From positions 3,780,001 through 3,844,000 of the forward strand of contig NZ_CP042239.1 in assembly GCF_007833215.1 (NCBI RefSeq): 64,000 bases of DNA. The letters run 5' to 3'. The notes beneath the pieces were generated by a model. The model searched no databases and had not been told where the DNA came from. It was given only the letters and a program-made list of their open reading frames with translations. Positions 1-8,379 of the stretch are shown piece after piece. Made by a program: the position numbers and the translations under genes. This stretch comes from Sphingomonas suaedae (GTDB taxonomy: Bacteria; Pseudomonadota; Alphaproteobacteria; Sphingomonadales; Sphingomonadaceae). Every line of letters begins with the position of its first letter. The first letter of the stretch is position 1.

Positions 1-642
1 GTCGCCCGGATTGCGTGCCGCGAGCGAACGCAGCGATTCGGGCAGCAGGAAATAGATGAAGGGCAGCATGATCGTGGGCAGAGCGACCGCGATCCAGAAC
101 CCCCCGCGCCAGCCGAACGGTTCCAGCACGAACCCCTGCATCAGCGCGCCGAGCAGTGCCCCGATCATCGTACCGCTGACGGTGATCGTGCTCATCGTCG
201 ATCGCAGGCGTTGCGGTGCGGTCTCCGAAGCGAGCGAGACGAGGATCGGGATCATCGCGGTTCCACAGAATCCGGCGATAAAGCGACAGATGGCGAAGGG
301 GAGCAGCGACGAGGTGAACAGGATCGCGAACGCGCTTAGCGCCATGCCGGTATAACAGAAGAACAACAGGCGGGGGCGCCCAATCCGGTCGGCCAAGGGC
401 GGGATGACGAAGGCGCCGAGCAGCATCCCCACCTGCTGGGCGACCATCGCCGAGGTGATCGCGGTGCGCGACACGCCGAAATCGCGCGCGAGATCGGGCA
501 GCACCCAGCCGACGATGTACAGTTCATAGCCGTCGATCGCGGTGAGGATCGTGCAAAGGATCAGGACGGTGAGGTGAAACCGGTTGAACTTGAGCCCGTC
601 GAGGAAGCTGTCCACGTCGATCGCTCGGCCTGTTGTCGCCAT
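1..642 (-). CDS. MFS transporter, aromatic acid:H+ symporter (AAHS) type, 3' end cut by window
   Basis: This is the N-terminal 214 residues of a major facilitator superfamily permease; the rest lies outside the window. The visible part has hydrophobic segments typical of MFS helices 1-6, an acidic-rich first helix (AIDGYE, residues 35-40) as in AAHS family members, and the loop 2-3 motif PLADRIGRPR near residues 82-91. AAHS proteins import benzoate-like acids with protons. I chose the ATG at 642 because GGAGGGG lies about 7 nt upstream; an in-frame ATG at 648 is the alternative. It is transcribed divergently from the MarR gene at 863, so substrate uptake and MarR control are probably linked. 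Family assignment is firm; the substrate is inferred. Confidence 0.85.
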   Translation of the reverse strand, partial: MATTGRAIDVDSFLDGLKFNRFHLTVLILCTILTAIDGYELYIVGWVLPDLARDFGVSRTAITSAMVAQQVGMLLGAFVIPPLADRIGRPRLLFFCYTGMALSAFAILFTSSLLPFAICRFIAGFCGTAMIPILVSLASETAPQRLRSTMSTITVSGTMIGALLGALMQGFVLEPFGWRGGFWIAVALPTIMLPFIYFLLPESLRSLAARNPGD

Positions 643-704
643 CTGCATTCCCCTCCCGTGTCAGGGCATCGCATCGTCGCGCGTCGCCTGCCTTCGATAA
701 GCGA

Positions 705-725
705 ATATCATATGCCATTTGATAT
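705..725. promoter_or_regulatory. Inverted repeat, candidate MarR operator
   Basis: The divergent gap between the MFS gene and the MarR gene contains ATATCA, a 9-nt spacer and TGATAT in an AT-rich island within otherwise GC-rich DNA. MarR proteins bind palindromes of about this size, often beside their own gene. That this is the operator is an inference. Confidence 0.4.
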
Positions 726-862
726 ATGCAAACGACAATCGAAATTCATTGTCAGCTTGGCTTAGAAATAAACAAGCGTCCAGAGCAGATTTCCAGATGT
801 GCCGCCGTCCCCCGGAGCAGCGGTGCTGGACAGGCGGATGGGGATCGGACAGTAAGTGGCAT

Positions 863-1390
863 ATGGGGAAAACGGTTCGCCCGGCATCCGGGACCAATGC
901 ACATTCGATCCTCCACCTGGTCAAGCAGGTGCAGTATAAGGCCTATGTCCGGCTGGAGGCGGTGCTCAATCCGTTCGACGTGACGGCGGTCCAGTTTCGT
1001 ATCCTGACGACATTGTCGACGCGGCCCGACATGTCCTCGGCCGAACTGGCGCGGCTGTACGACGTCAAGCCGCAGACGATGATCAAGCAGATCGCGTTGC
1101 TTGAAACCAAGGGGTTGATCGAGCGGCGGGTGAGCGATGCCAACAAGCGGTTGCTGGAGGTGCGGCTGACCGACACCGGCGCCGCCACGCTGAAGCAACT
1201 GCAAAAGGATTCGCGCGCGCTCGAAAAGCAGCTGCTGAGCCCTCTGGACGGCGACGAACAGGCGGCGTTGCGCGGTTATCTGGTCCGTCTGCTCGATTCG
1301 CTGAATGCCGGCGGCGACGAACCTGCCGATGGCGACGATATCGAGGAGCTGACTCCCGAATATCGCCGCGCAGGAGTGCAGCGGCTCTAG
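863..1390 (+). CDS. MarR family transcriptional regulator
   Basis: This 175-residue protein has the MarR winged helix-turn-helix at about residues 45-106, with the recognition region MSSAELARLYDVKPQT and the wing RRVSDANKRLLEVRLTDTG. The reading frame stays open upstream to 719, but that stretch looks non-coding, so the ATG at 863 is preferred; no strong ribosome binding site is visible. MarR proteins usually repress transport and degradation genes and are released by phenolic ligands. Here it sits between an aromatic-acid transporter and an extradiol dioxygenase, so it probably controls both. FerC of Sphingobium SYK-6, a MarR protein sensing hydroxycinnamoyl-CoA, is a possible relative by context only. 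Confidence 0.85.
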   Translation: MGKTVRPASGTNAHSILHLVKQVQYKAYVRLEAVLNPFDVTAVQFRILTTLSTRPDMSSAELARLYDVKPQTMIKQIALLETKGLIERRVSDANKRLLEVRLTDTGAATLKQLQKDSRALEKQLLSPLDGDEQAALRGYLVRLLDSLNAGGDEPADGDDIEELTPEYRRAGVQRL

Positions 1391-1458
1391 ACCCTGGCTG
1401 ACAAGCCTCCAATCGTTCGTTATTGTCGAGTGCAATTCGATTTTGTGGAATTGCGCCC

Positions 1459-2400
1459 ATGCTGCTCCGTTCGCTCGGCTATATCGCGGTCGCCACGCGC
1501 GACGACGCAGGCTGGGCGGAGTTCGCCCCCGGACTGCTCGGCATGGAGGTCGCGGATCGCGACTCCCGCGGCTTTGCGCTGCGTACCGATGCGCGGGCAG
1601 GGCGCGTGTTCGTCGAGCGTGGCGAGGCCGATCGGGTCGCCGCGATGGGATGGGAAGTCGCCGACGTCGCTGCGCTTGGCATCGTCGCGGCCCGGCTCTC
1701 AAACGCGGGCTACCCGGTGCGGGCGGGCACCGCGCTGGAGGCAGAGCAGCGGCGCGTTGCCGCGCTGCTGATTGCGCAGGACCCGGTGGGAAACCGGGTG
1801 GAATTCTTCCACGGCGCGGCGGAAGGGGCCGCGCCCTTCTTACCCGGTCGGGCGATCAGTGGCTTTCGAACCGGATCACTGGGGCTGGGCCATGTGGTGC
1901 TGACCGCGCGGTCGCTCGATACGCTGCTGCCCTTCTATACCGACCTTCTCGGCTTCCGGCTCAGCGACTATGCACTGCGGCCGTTCAAGGCGTATTTTTT
2001 CCACCTCAACAGCCGTCACCATAGCTTCGCGGCGATCGAGACGGGGGTGGACGGGTTCCACCATCTGATGGTCGAACTCGAATCGCTCGACGATGTCGGC
2101 CAGGGCTATGATCTGGCGCAGCTGGAAGAGCGACGGGTCGCGGTGACGCTGGGGCGGCATAGCAACGACCATATGACGTCCTTTTACGCGCGGACGCCAT
2201 CGGGATTCATGATCGAATATGGCTGGGGCGGCAGGTCGATCGATCCAGCGACCTGGGAGCCCTTCGAATGCGTGGACGGCCCCAGTCTTTGGGGGCATGA
2301 GCGGTCCTGGCTCGATGCCGAAACGCGGGCGGAGGCGCTGCGGCTGCGGTTGGGCGCAGCGGCCAGGGGAATGCGGGCGCCCGACTTCGTACGCGATTGA
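1459..2400 (+). CDS. Type I extradiol ring-cleavage dioxygenase (vicinal oxygen chelate family)
   Basis: This 313-residue enzyme has the two-domain architecture of BphC-type dioxygenases, which open a catechol ring next to the hydroxyls using Fe(II). The catalytic C-terminal domain shows the metal ligands: H145 in LGHVVL, H202 in FHHLMVE and E253 in MIEYGWG. Second-shell residues H188 (RHHSF), H238 (NDHM) and Y243 (SFY) are also present, and SFYARTPSGF with IEYG is the family signature. The N-terminal domain is degenerate, as usual. The ATG at 1459 is preferred over an in-frame TTG at 1423. It follows the MarR gene by 68 nt on the same strand. Whether the substrate is a bicyclic or a monocyclic catechol cannot be told from sequence. 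Confidence 0.88.
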   Translation: MLLRSLGYIAVATRDDAGWAEFAPGLLGMEVADRDSRGFALRTDARAGRVFVERGEADRVAAMGWEVADVAALGIVAARLSNAGYPVRAGTALEAEQRRVAALLIAQDPVGNRVEFFHGAAEGAAPFLPGRAISGFRTGSLGLGHVVLTARSLDTLLPFYTDLLGFRLSDYALRPFKAYFFHLNSRHHSFAAIETGVDGFHHLMVELESLDDVGQGYDLAQLEERRVAVTLGRHSNDHMTSFYARTPSGFMIEYGWGGRSIDPATWEPFECVDGPSLWGHERSWLDAETRAEALRLRLGAAARGMRAPDFVRD

Positions 2401-2403
2401 TCC

Positions 2404-3201
2404 CTACGCTTCGTCCTGCGAACCGAACGCGCCCATCCGCTCCGACACGTCGTGGGCGGCCTTGAGCAGCAGCTTGACGAATTCCTTTTGCCGGGTGCGG
2501 CTCATATATTCGCTGGGGCCGAGGATCGTCAGCGTTGCGGCGATCTGGTTGCTGTAATCGAAGATCGGCGCGGCGAGGCCGGCGAAGTTGCGGTTGAGAT
2601 TGCCGACGGTCGAGGCGTAGCCCAGCTTATGGACCTTTTCGACGCTCTCGGCGATTTCGGGATCGGAAGGCGTGCGCGGATTGCGTTCCGCCTCATAGGC
2701 GGCGAGCGCCGCGAGCGCGCGATCGGTTTCGTAATTGGGCAGATGCGCGAGGAAGACGAGGCCCGTCGCGCTGGTCGTCAGCGGCAGGATATAGCCAAGA
2801 CGCAGCGAGAAGGCGCCTTGCAGCGTCCCGTCGGCCTTGGCGACGATGCACGGGCCGCGATCGCCCCACAGCGAGAGATAGACCGCGCAATCGGTCTTGT
2901 CGCGAAGGTCGGTCAGCGCCTCTGCCGCGAGCGCGACGACATCGAGCTGGCGGACGGCGGCAAGGCCAAGCTGGATTGCGAAGGAGCCGAGGCCGTAATG
3001 GCCGTTCTGCGGGTCCTGATAGGCCATGTTCTCCCGCACGAAGCTGACCAGGTAGAGATGCACCTTGCTGGGCGGCATCCCCGCACGCGCAGCGATCTCG
3101 CGTAGCGGTAGCGGTCCTTCCGCCATGCGCAGCACGCGCAGCACGCGAAACCCGACCTCGATCGACTGAACCCGCCGCCGGGATTGCTCTGTATCTGCCA
3201 T
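2404..3201 (-). CDS. IclR family transcriptional regulator
   Basis: This 265-residue protein has an N-terminal winged helix-turn-helix (about residues 12-70, with PLREIAARAGMPPSKVHLYL) and a C-terminal IclR effector-binding domain. IclR proteins often activate or repress aromatic degradation genes such as pca and mhp. A GAGGGG ribosome binding site lies just upstream of the ATG. It converges on the dioxygenase gene, with 3 nt between the stop codons. It may govern part of the surrounding cluster, but the target is not visible from sequence. Confidence 0.9.
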   Translation of the reverse strand: MADTEQSRRRVQSIEVGFRVLRVLRMAEGPLPLREIAARAGMPPSKVHLYLVSFVRENMAYQDPQNGHYGLGSFAIQLGLAAVRQLDVVALAAEALTDLRDKTDCAVYLSLWGDRGPCIVAKADGTLQGAFSLRLGYILPLTTSATGLVFLAHLPNYETDRALAALAAYEAERNPRTPSDPEIAESVEKVHKLGYASTVGNLNRNFAGLAAPIFDYSNQIAATLTILGPSEYMSRTRQKEFVKLLLKAAHDVSERMGAFGSQDEA

Positions 3202-3306
3202 CGGGCCCCTCGAACGCCTCGTTTTTCTCTGCGTTCATCCTTGCCAAGTGGGGGGCGCTCTGTCCACGCGCGTTTGAATCGGGTCCGGTTTTGGCTTCGC
3301 CGAAGC

Positions 3307-3392
3307 GGCACCGGCCCGCTCCCCCACCCGGCCACCCATAGAATATACTCTCGTTGGGTGGCCGGGTGGGGGAGCCGGCCGGTGCCGTCTGA
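3307..3392. repeat. Palindromic repeat family A, copy 1
   Basis: An imperfect palindrome of about 80 bp runs from GGCACCGGCCCGCTCCCCC to the mirrored GGGGGAGCCGGCCGGTGCC, with a loop centred on AATATAC. It sits between the stop of the VOC gene at 3405 and the start of the IclR gene at 3201. Related copies lie at 40,727-40,804 and 63,345-63,466. It could act as a transcription terminator or mRNA 3'-end stabiliser, or it may simply be a REP-like selfish element. Confidence 0.8.
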
Positions 3393-3404
3393 TCGAAACG
3401 CCTC

Positions 3405-3911
3405 CTATCCGTGCTTGCGCCGGTTCCAGGTCGCGAGCGTCGCATGGGCCTCTCGCGCCGCCTGTTCGAGAAAGCCGGGCGCTTCGGTCCGCGCCGCGAT
3501 TTCGAGGCGCAGACCGTTGGGGTCGAAGAAATAGATCGAGCGGACGAATTCATGATCGACCAACGGCGTCGTCTTCACGCCATGCGCGGCGAGCCGCTCG
3601 CGCATTGCCTCGACATTCTCCACTGAGTCGGTTTCGATCGCGAAATGCTGCACCCAGTCGGGGGTGTTGGGCGAGGGGGCGGGTTTCTCGTCGCCGCCAA
3701 GGTCGAAAAAAGCGATGTAGGAGCCGTCGCCAAGCTGGAAGAAGAAATGGACATAGGGCGTTTCTTCGCCGGTGCTCGGCACGCGTTCCGACAACATGCA
3801 ATTGACCAGAGGCAGGCCGAGAATGTCCTCATAGAAATGCCGCGTTTCCTCGGCATCGCGGCAGGGATAGGCGAAATGATACAGGCCGTTCAGCGGGCGC
3901 GGGTCGGTCAT
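3405..3911 (-). CDS. VOC family (glyoxalase/dioxygenase-like) protein
   Basis: This 168-residue single-unit vicinal-oxygen-chelate protein shows the paired beta-alpha-beta modules: GLYHFAYPCRDAEETRHFYEDILG near the N-terminus and a second half with WVQHFAIET and FFDPNGLRLEI. H in YHFAY, H in VQHFA and E in RLEI are candidate metal ligands. Such proteins act as small extradiol-type dioxygenases, glyoxalases or isomerases. The ATG at 3911 is preferred to one at 3935 because AGGAG lies 6-7 nt upstream. It lies alone between IclR and LysR genes, so a role in the pathway is likely, but the reaction is unknown. Confidence 0.75.
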   Translation of the reverse strand: MTDPRPLNGLYHFAYPCRDAEETRHFYEDILGLPLVNCMLSERVPSTGEETPYVHFFFQLGDGSYIAFFDLGGDEKPAPSPNTPDWVQHFAIETDSVENVEAMRERLAAHGVKTTPLVDHEFVRSIYFFDPNGLRLEIAARTEAPGFLEQAAREAHATLATWNRRKHG

Positions 3912-4001
3912 CACAGGCTCCTCTTTGCGCATCATTTAGCAGACGCGGGCGCCAGGCTTGTCCCCCCGACGGGAGGACAGCGTTGGCGACCAGGCCGACG
4001 A

Positions 4002-4907
4002 TCAGGCCGCCTGGGCTGCGCGCTGGATCATCATGTCGAGGAAGCGGCGCAGCGCAGCCGATCCGTCCCGCGCGCGCCACACCAGCATCACCCGGAATTT
4101 GAGACCGAGATCGGCGATCGGGACGAGGCGAATATTGTGGCTGGGCGAATGCGGCCCGGCGGTGGTGACGATGCCGACGCCCATGCCGACCGAAACCAGG
4201 CTGAACAGGATCGAGTTGGTGGTGCATTCCTGCACGAAGCGCGGCGCGCTGCCGCTGGCGATGCAGGCGGCCATGACGCGGTCGTAATAGCCCGGCGCCA
4301 ATATGCGTGCGGGGCCGAGCACCGGTTCGTTGGCGATTTCCGCCATCATGACCGAGTTGCGGTTTGCGAAGCGGTGGCTTTCATGCACGGCGAGCATCGT
4401 TTCGCCGGTGCCGATCGGCGCGCAATCGAGCGTCTCGCGGTCGCGATCGTCGATATGCGCGTCATAGACGATGCCGACGTCGAGCGTGCCGTCCTTGAGC
4501 GCAGCGATCTGGGCGAGGGAGCCGGTGGAACGCAGGTCGAGTACCACTGACGGTTCATTCTCGCGAAAGTCGAACAGGCCGCGCGAGATGAAGTCGTAGG
4601 CGGCCATGATTTCGCTGAGGCCGACGCGGATCGTGCCGAGATGGCCGCTGCCCATCCGGCGGGCGCGATCGACGGCGCGGTCGACCTGTTTGAGGATTTC
4701 CTCCACCTCGTCGAGAAAGGCGCGGCCCGCGCTGGAGAGGCGGACGCCGCGGGGCAGGCGTTCGAACAACTCGACGCCGAGCTCGGTTTCGAGATCGCGG
4801 ATCTGGCGCGTCAGTGCGGGCTGGGCGACGCGCAGCGCCACCGCCGCGCGGCCGAAATGTTCCTCACGCCCGATCGCGCGAAAATAGCGCAGATGCCTCA
4901 GCTCCAT
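4002..4907 (-). CDS. LysR family transcriptional regulator
   Basis: This 301-residue protein begins with the typical LysR helix-turn-helix (MELRHLRYF, then AAVALRVAQPALTRQIRDLE), followed by a periplasmic-binding-protein-like effector domain. The frame extends to an upstream ATG at 4931, but MELRHLRYF at 4907 is the canonical LysR start. It is transcribed divergently from the 5,016-10,012 operon, the classic arrangement for a LysR activator and its target. The shared 108-nt gap holds two direct copies of CGTATCA (4958-4964 and 4986-4992). Confidence 0.9.
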   Translation of the reverse strand: MELRHLRYFRAIGREEHFGRAAVALRVAQPALTRQIRDLETELGVELFERLPRGVRLSSAGRAFLDEVEEILKQVDRAVDRARRMGSGHLGTIRVGLSEIMAAYDFISRGLFDFRENEPSVVLDLRSTGSLAQIAALKDGTLDVGIVYDAHIDDRDRETLDCAPIGTGETMLAVHESHRFANRNSVMMAEIANEPVLGPARILAPGYYDRVMAACIASGSAPRFVQECTTNSILFSLVSVGMGVGIVTTAGPHSPSHNIRLVPIADLGLKFRVMLVWRARDGSAALRRFLDMMIQRAAQAA

Positions 4908-5015
4908 GTGCAACTCATACTTGCGGGGCATCGATCGCTCAAGAACAAAGAATTGGACGTATCAGTCTCCCGACAACACTCTGGGCGTATCAAAAGCGAG
5001 GGTGAGTGGAGAGCG
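4908..5015. promoter_or_regulatory. Divergent LysR/operon control region
   Basis: This gap separates the LysR gene from the hydrolase-LLM operon. It contains two direct CGTATCA repeats, with starts 28 nt apart, upstream of the operon start. LysR proteins bind here in comparable systems; I did not find a clear textbook T-N11-A palindrome, so the exact site is uncertain. Confidence 0.35.
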
Positions 5016-5831
5016 ATGGAAACGGCCTGCCTGGACGAACTGGACTTCGGCACGCTGTCGACCGTCGATCTGCTCGGGACCGGGGTGGAGATGTTCACCG
5101 CCGGGAGCGGCGATCCGCTGCTGTTCCTGCACGGCATCGACGGGCTGGAGGGTTCGGCGGCGGTGCTGCGCGAGCTGGCGAAGACCTTCACCGTCCATGC
5201 GCCGTCGCATCCAGGATTCGGCAATTCGCAACGGCCTGCGCGGCTCGATCGGGTCGATGATCTCGGCTATTTCTATCTCGACCTGATGGCCCAGCTGGGT
5301 CTTGACCGGCCCGTCGTGGTCGGCATCTCGTTCGGCGGCTGGGTGGCGGCGGAGACGCTGACCAAGGAGCCGGCGCGCGCGGCGCAGCTGGTGCTGGTGT
5401 CGCCGCTCGGGCTGCCGACCGCCGACCGGCGGGTGCAGCATGTCGCCGATATCTTCATGCTGTCGCGCCAGGAACTCGGCAAGCGGATGCAGGTCGGCGC
5501 GCCCGAGCCGGGCAGCGACATGGCGGTGCTGACCAAATTGCCCGAGGAACGCATCCGCCGCCTGATGCGCAACGACGAGGCGGCGAGCCTGTATGGCTGG
5601 ACGCCCTATATGTCGAACCCCAAGCTGGCCGACCGGCTGCACCGCATTTCGACCCCGACGCTGATGCTGTGGGGTGATTCCGATGCGATCGTGAGCGCCG
5701 CCTATCGCGAGCGCTGGCGCGCGGCGTTGCCTCAGGCGGAAGTCGAGACGATCGCCGAGGCGGGCCATCGCATCCATGCCGACCAGCCCGCCGCGCTCGC
5801 CGCGCGCATTGCCGCCTTTGCCGGCCGCTGA
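5016..5831 (+). CDS. Alpha/beta hydrolase, meta-cleavage-product hydrolase-like
   Basis: This 271-residue protein has the alpha/beta hydrolase fold. The nucleophile elbow is GISFGG (S105), the acid is probably D223 in WGDSD, the histidine is H251 in AGHRIH, and the oxyanion-hole HG is at 39-40. Length and spacing fit C-C bond hydrolases of the MhpC/BphD type, which cut ring-fission products, but simple esterases share these features. It is the first gene of a six-gene operon facing away from the LysR gene. The ATG at 5016 has a GGAGAG just upstream. With an extradiol dioxygenase 3 kb away, a ring-fission hydrolase is the best guess. Confidence 0.75.
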   Translation: METACLDELDFGTLSTVDLLGTGVEMFTAGSGDPLLFLHGIDGLEGSAAVLRELAKTFTVHAPSHPGFGNSQRPARLDRVDDLGYFYLDLMAQLGLDRPVVVGISFGGWVAAETLTKEPARAAQLVLVSPLGLPTADRRVQHVADIFMLSRQELGKRMQVGAPEPGSDMAVLTKLPEERIRRLMRNDEAASLYGWTPYMSNPKLADRLHRISTPTLMLWGDSDAIVSAAYRERWRAALPQAEVETIAEAGHRIHADQPAALAARIAAFAGR

Positions 5832-5852
5832 CCGTCCGTTCGGAGACAAGAG

Positions 5853-7043
5853 ATGAAGATCTGGCAATTCAGCGAACAGGCCTATCACCCCGCCTTCGGG
5901 GTGCCCGGGTCGATGCGGGTCACGCTGCCGCAGCATCATTGCGATCCGGTCGAGGCGGGGCAATTGCTCAACCGCTATCTCGACGAATATCTGCTCGCTG
6001 ACGAGCTTGGCCTGAACATCATGGTCAATGAGCATCATGCCGCGGCCACCTGCATGTCGACATCGTGCATGACGACGCTCGCGATCCTGGCGCGGCAGAC
6101 CAGCAAGGCGCGGCTGCTCGCGCTCGGCATCCCGCTCGCCAACCGCTCCAACCCGCTGCGCGTGGCCGAGGAGATCGCGATGGTCGACTGCCTGTCGGGC
6201 GGGCGGCTGGAGGTCGGGCTGGTCAAGGGTGCGGCATACGAGCTGTTCATGTCGAACCGCCAGCCGACCGGGTTCATGGACCGGTTCTGGGAAGCGCACG
6301 ACCTGATCCTCGACGCGCTGGGCAATGAGGGCGAGAATTTTTCGTGGGAAGGCGAGCATTTCCACTATCGCACCGCCAGCCTGTGGCCGCGCCCGATCCA
6401 GCAGCCGCGCCCGCCAATGTGGGGCACCGCGTCGAGCGCGTCGAGCGCGCGCGAATATGGGCGGCGCGACTATGTCTGCGCGACATTCCTGTCGGGCGCG
6501 GTCGCGCGGTCGGTGTTCGCAGGCTATCGCGAGGCCTATTCGGAGGCGCATGGCCGCGAAGCGACCAACGACAAGCTCGCCTATCTGGCGCTGGTCGCCT
6601 GTGCCGACGACACCGCGACCGCGTTCAAGCGCGCCGAGCAGATGAAAAGCTATTTCACCACCGCCGCGCGGCTCGACCCGCAGTTCCGCAATCCATGGGG
6701 CTTCAACGCGGTCGAGGCCAATGTGCGGATGCTGCAGGCCGGGCCTTCGGCAATGCGCCCGCGGATGCGCAACGGCCAGCCGCTGCCGGTCGACGGGTCG
6801 ATCGAGCAATATATGGATGCAGGGCTCTTCTTCGTCGGCACGCCCGACGAGGTCTATGACCAGCTCGCCCAATTCCATGGCGAGACCGGCGGGTTCGGCA
6901 ACCTGCTGATGATGGGGCAGGCAGGCGAGCTGGATCACCGCGACACCGCCGACAATCTGACATTGGTGGCGCGCGAGGTCGCGCCGCGGCTGGCGGAACT
7001 GCCCGAACTTCCGGTCGAGGTGCGCTATGAGGCGGTTGGCTAA
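5853..7043 (+). CDS. LLM class (bacterial luciferase-like) flavin-dependent monooxygenase
   Basis: This 396-residue protein belongs to the FMN-dependent luciferase-like TIM-barrel family. Visible family marks are NEHHAA near residue 60, the region around GIPLANRSNPLRVAEEIAMVDCLSGGRLEVGLVKG, and RPPMWGTASS at the phosphate-binding strand. These enzymes use FMNH2 from a separate reductase to hydroxylate, epoxidise or cleave organic substrates. A flavin reductase (9491) and a RibB-type enzyme (8380) lie in the same operon. Its 3' end overlaps the next gene by 17 nt, implying translational coupling. The substrate is unknown. Confidence 0.85.
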   Translation: MKIWQFSEQAYHPAFGVPGSMRVTLPQHHCDPVEAGQLLNRYLDEYLLADELGLNIMVNEHHAAATCMSTSCMTTLAILARQTSKARLLALGIPLANRSNPLRVAEEIAMVDCLSGGRLEVGLVKGAAYELFMSNRQPTGFMDRFWEAHDLILDALGNEGENFSWEGEHFHYRTASLWPRPIQQPRPPMWGTASSASSAREYGRRDYVCATFLSGAVARSVFAGYREAYSEAHGREATNDKLAYLALVACADDTATAFKRAEQMKSYFTTAARLDPQFRNPWGFNAVEANVRMLQAGPSAMRPRMRNGQPLPVDGSIEQYMDAGLFFVGTPDEVYDQLAQFHGETGGFGNLLMMGQAGELDHRDTADNLTLVAREVAPRLAELPELPVEVRYEAVG

Positions 7044-7995
7044 GACCGAGGGTCTTGTCGCCGAGCATCCGCCCGTGCCCGCCGACGGGATCGCCGACTA
7101 TGTCGCGCTGTGCCGCGACCAGTCGCCTGCGCCCGACCTGGAGACATTGCGGCTTTATGGCGATCTGAGTGCCGGGCGGTTCGCGCAGGGCCTGTCGCCA
7201 AGGGTAACGCGCTTCGACAGCTATATTCCGGCGGTGGGGCGCGAAATCCCGGTGCGGGTGTTCGACCCGGGCGGGGAGGGCGCACGCCCGGCGATCTGCT
7301 ATTTCCATGGCGGCGGCTTTGCGATGGGCAGCGTCGCGAGCTTCGACATCGCCTGTGCCGCGCTGGCCGAGGCGACGGGTGCGGTGGTGGTCAGCGTCCA
7401 CTATCGCCGCCTGCCTGAGGCGGACTATGCCGCTGCGCAGGACGATTGCGACAAGGCGTTTGCCTGGATCGTACGGCAGGCGGAAGCGCTGCGGATCGAT
7501 CCGCGTCGCGTTGGCGTGGCGGGCGACAGCGCGGGGGCGCTGCTGGCGCTCGCCTGCGCCGCGAACCTGCGCGATGCGGGCGGCGTTGCTCCAGGGTTTC
7601 AGCTGCTCTTTTACGGCACCTTCGCGATGGACCCGGACCGGCCCGCTTATGCGCAGAGCCGCGACCCGATGCTGACCGCTGATCGCGTGCGAAACTATAT
7701 CGCGCTGTTCCGCAGCCGGGGCGGGCTGTTCCGCCAGCCTGCGCCGGTCGACCGCGCGGACCTCGCCGGATTGCCGCCGACGCTGGTCGTCGCCGCGCAG
7801 CTCGATCCGTTGCGGGAGGAGGGGGAGGAACTTGCTGCCCGCCTCACAAGCGCCGGCGTGGCGACGACGTTGCAGGTCGCGCCGGGCATGATCCACGGAT
7901 TTTTGAGGGCCATCGGCGTGTCGGCCGCCGCCCGCGCCGAACTTACGCGCGCGGCGGATGCGGCGCGCACCATCATCGAAGGACTGGACGCATGA
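7027..7995 (+). CDS. HSL-family alpha/beta hydrolase (esterase), copy 1
   Basis: This 322-residue protein is a hormone-sensitive-lipase-type esterase. It shows the oxyanion motif HGGG (94-97), the nucleophile motif GDSAG (S168), and the likely acid D260 and base H290 (MIHGF). HSL esterases hydrolyse short acyl or lactone esters in the cytoplasm. It overlaps the LLM gene by 17 nt and the CMD gene by 4 nt. A paralogue at 13,407, also followed by a CMD gene, shares the N-terminal GIADY motif and overall layout, indicating a duplicated esterase-CMD module. A lactone or aryl-ester product of the LLM enzyme is a plausible substrate. Confidence 0.85.
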   Translation: MRRLAKTEGLVAEHPPVPADGIADYVALCRDQSPAPDLETLRLYGDLSAGRFAQGLSPRVTRFDSYIPAVGREIPVRVFDPGGEGARPAICYFHGGGFAMGSVASFDIACAALAEATGAVVVSVHYRRLPEADYAAAQDDCDKAFAWIVRQAEALRIDPRRVGVAGDSAGALLALACAANLRDAGGVAPGFQLLFYGTFAMDPDRPAYAQSRDPMLTADRVRNYIALFRSRGGLFRQPAPVDRADLAGLPPTLVVAAQLDPLREEGEELAARLTSAGVATTLQVAPGMIHGFLRAIGVSAAARAELTRAADAARTIIEGLDA

Positions 7996-8372
7996 AGAAG
8001 GACGAGAGCTACGACCGGGGCCGCGCGATGCGGTTCGAGATGTTCGGCGAGCCGGGGGTCGCTACGCTCGACAATACCGACGACTTCAACGAGCCGCTGC
8101 AGGACCTGGTCACGCGGATGTGCTTCGGCGATGTGTGGAGCCGCCCCGAACTCGACCGCAAGACGCGATCGATGCTAACGATCGCGCTGCTGATCGGCCA
8201 GTCGCGCCCCGACCAGCTCAAGAACCACATCACCGGTGCGCTGGCGAACGGCGTGACGAAGGAGGAGATTCGCGAGATCCTGCTTCACGCCACCATCTAT
8301 GTCGGCCTGCCCGCCGGTTCGGACAGCTGGCGCCATGCCCGCGAAGCGCTGAAGGCCGCCGGTGCATATTGA
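7992..8372 (+). CDS. Carboxymuconolactone decarboxylase (CMD) family protein, PcaC-like, copy 1
   Basis: This 126-residue protein has the CMD fold signature: RSMLTIALLIGQ, then ITGALANGVTKEEIREILLHATIYVG. It is the same size as PcaC, which decarboxylates gamma-carboxymuconolactone. It has no CxxC, so an AhpD-like peroxidase role is unlikely. It is 4-nt coupled (ATGA) to the esterase. The closest relative in the window is the CMD protein at 14,363, which also follows an HSL esterase. Role by context: decarboxylation or isomerisation of a ring-cleavage product; the exact substrate is unknown. Confidence 0.8.
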   Translation: MKKDESYDRGRAMRFEMFGEPGVATLDNTDDFNEPLQDLVTRMCFGDVWSRPELDRKTRSMLTIALLIGQSRPDQLKNHITGALANGVTKEEIREILLHATIYVGLPAGSDSWRHAREALKAAGAY

Positions 8373-8379
8373 GGCGACC

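Noticed and set aside
719..862. N-terminal extension of the MarR protein to 719
   Set aside because: The added 48 residues have no family similarity and would overlap the likely operator and promoter region.
4962..6938. A 658-codon open frame on the minus strand opposite the hydrolase and LLM genes
   Set aside because: It lies wholly antisense to two genes with clear family motifs, and its peptide shows no domain. High GC content leaves such antisense frames open by chance.
8373..8379. FMN riboswitch before the RibB gene
   Set aside because: Only 7 nt separate it from the previous gene, leaving no room for a riboswitch; control would have to be at the operon promoter.
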